DNA of 5,119 bases. Source: an uncultured Synergistia bacterium. GTDB taxonomy: Bacteria > Eremiobacterota > SpSt-956 > JAKJGF01. A program made the translations under genes and the position numbers. This document shows, one piece after another, positions 4,859-5,119 of the stretch; positions within the stretch are counted from its first letter, which is position 1; the number at the start of each line of letters is the position of its first letter. Under the pieces are notes generated by a model. That model made no database searches, was not told the origin of the DNA, and saw nothing but the letters and a program-made list of their open reading frames with translations. The stretch lies in contig CALARM010000703.1 in assembly GCA_937888925.1 (NCBI GenBank), positions 1 to 5,119 of the forward strand, in the 5' to 3' direction.

Positions 4859-5119
4859 CAAAATTTATTTTGCATGAGGGAGTCGTAGTAGCAAACAGAC
4901 AAAAAACAACGAACTTAAGAAATTATTAGCTGAATAGAAGACATCTGCTCCTGAGTCTGCTCTGTAACTTTCCTTCAATTAACATCCTTTTTTATGGGCT
5001 AAAATTACTAATTTTTTTGGGAACTAAAAAGGTCAAAGAACTGGTATAGAGAAACTGCAAAAAACTACAAATAACACTTGAAATTCAGTTGATTATGTAG
5101 TAAAATTATCTTATGATGT
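4859..5119. other. No gene found; AT-rich stretch at right edge
   Basis: Neither strand holds an ORF with a credible start and ribosome site. An 18-codon Lys-rich open stretch (4878-4934, +) lies between stops and has no start. A near-palindrome AAAATTA-C-TAATTTT (5001-5015) is followed by more T. TCTGCTC occurs twice near 4950-4970. The region is probably the divergent spacer between the toxin-antitoxin promoter and a gene beyond the window. Confidence 0.5.
5078..5106 (+). promoter_or_regulatory. Probable promoter facing out of the right edge
   Basis: TTGAAA (5078-5083) and TAAAAT (5101-5106) are separated by exactly 17 bp, with one mismatch to consensus in each box. The transcript would start near 5113 and leave the window, so the gene it serves is not visible. 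Such matches occur by chance in AT-rich DNA. Confidence 0.45.

Noticed and set aside
4878..4937. Lys-rich 19-codon open stretch resembling a gene end
   Set aside because: It lies between TGA and TAG with no start codon and cannot be tied to any family; a decayed gene is possible but unsupported.

Overview
The window is AT-rich bacterial chromosomal DNA with strong AGGAGG-type ribosome binding sites, near-consensus -35/-10 promoters and clean intrinsic terminators. These features and the gene families present point to a low-GC bacterium, perhaps Firmicutes-like or one of the less studied anaerobic phyla. The window has no rRNA, tRNA or other taxonomic marker, so I do not assign it further.

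Layout. (1) 1-501 (+): the 3' part of a probably exported fasciclin (FAS1) domain protein, closed by a perfect 13-bp terminator. (2) 626-934 (+): a FmdB-type small zinc-ribbon protein with its own promoter, followed by a 21-bp terminator hairpin. (3) 1135-2483 (+): a stress-type unit. A consensus promoter drives an Hsp20 small heat-shock protein; a possible 16-codon overlapping ORF, a hairpin and a YugP-type membrane zinc metallopeptidase follow, then a terminator. (4) 2535-4114 (+): a putative GT-B-fold glycosyltransferase with an unusual N-terminal extension and its own promoter. (5) 4219-4858 (-): a MazF-type toxin with a ribbon-helix-helix antitoxin, whose promoter is overlaid by a tandem palindromic operator. 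(6) 4859-5119: no gene found, but a good promoter at the right edge faces out of the window.

How the genes relate. The zinc-ribbon gene and the Hsp20 gene have separate promoters, but these share a 20-bp element matching at 17 positions, including the -35 box and a GACTAAA block in the spacer. This suggests one regulator controls both. The Hsp20 promoter probably also reads through into the membrane protease, which would link cytoplasmic chaperoning with membrane protein turnover. The toxin-antitoxin pair is a compact convergent module and looks like accessory DNA.

I see no convincing new defence or mobile system. The most unusual items are the shared promoter element, the overlapping micro-ORF carrying an I-x-I motif behind Hsp20, and the glycosyltransferase extension. 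Two start sites were moved downstream of the longest open frame: 1748 for the protease and 2594 for the glycosyltransferase. In each case the upstream part of the frame holds transcription signals.
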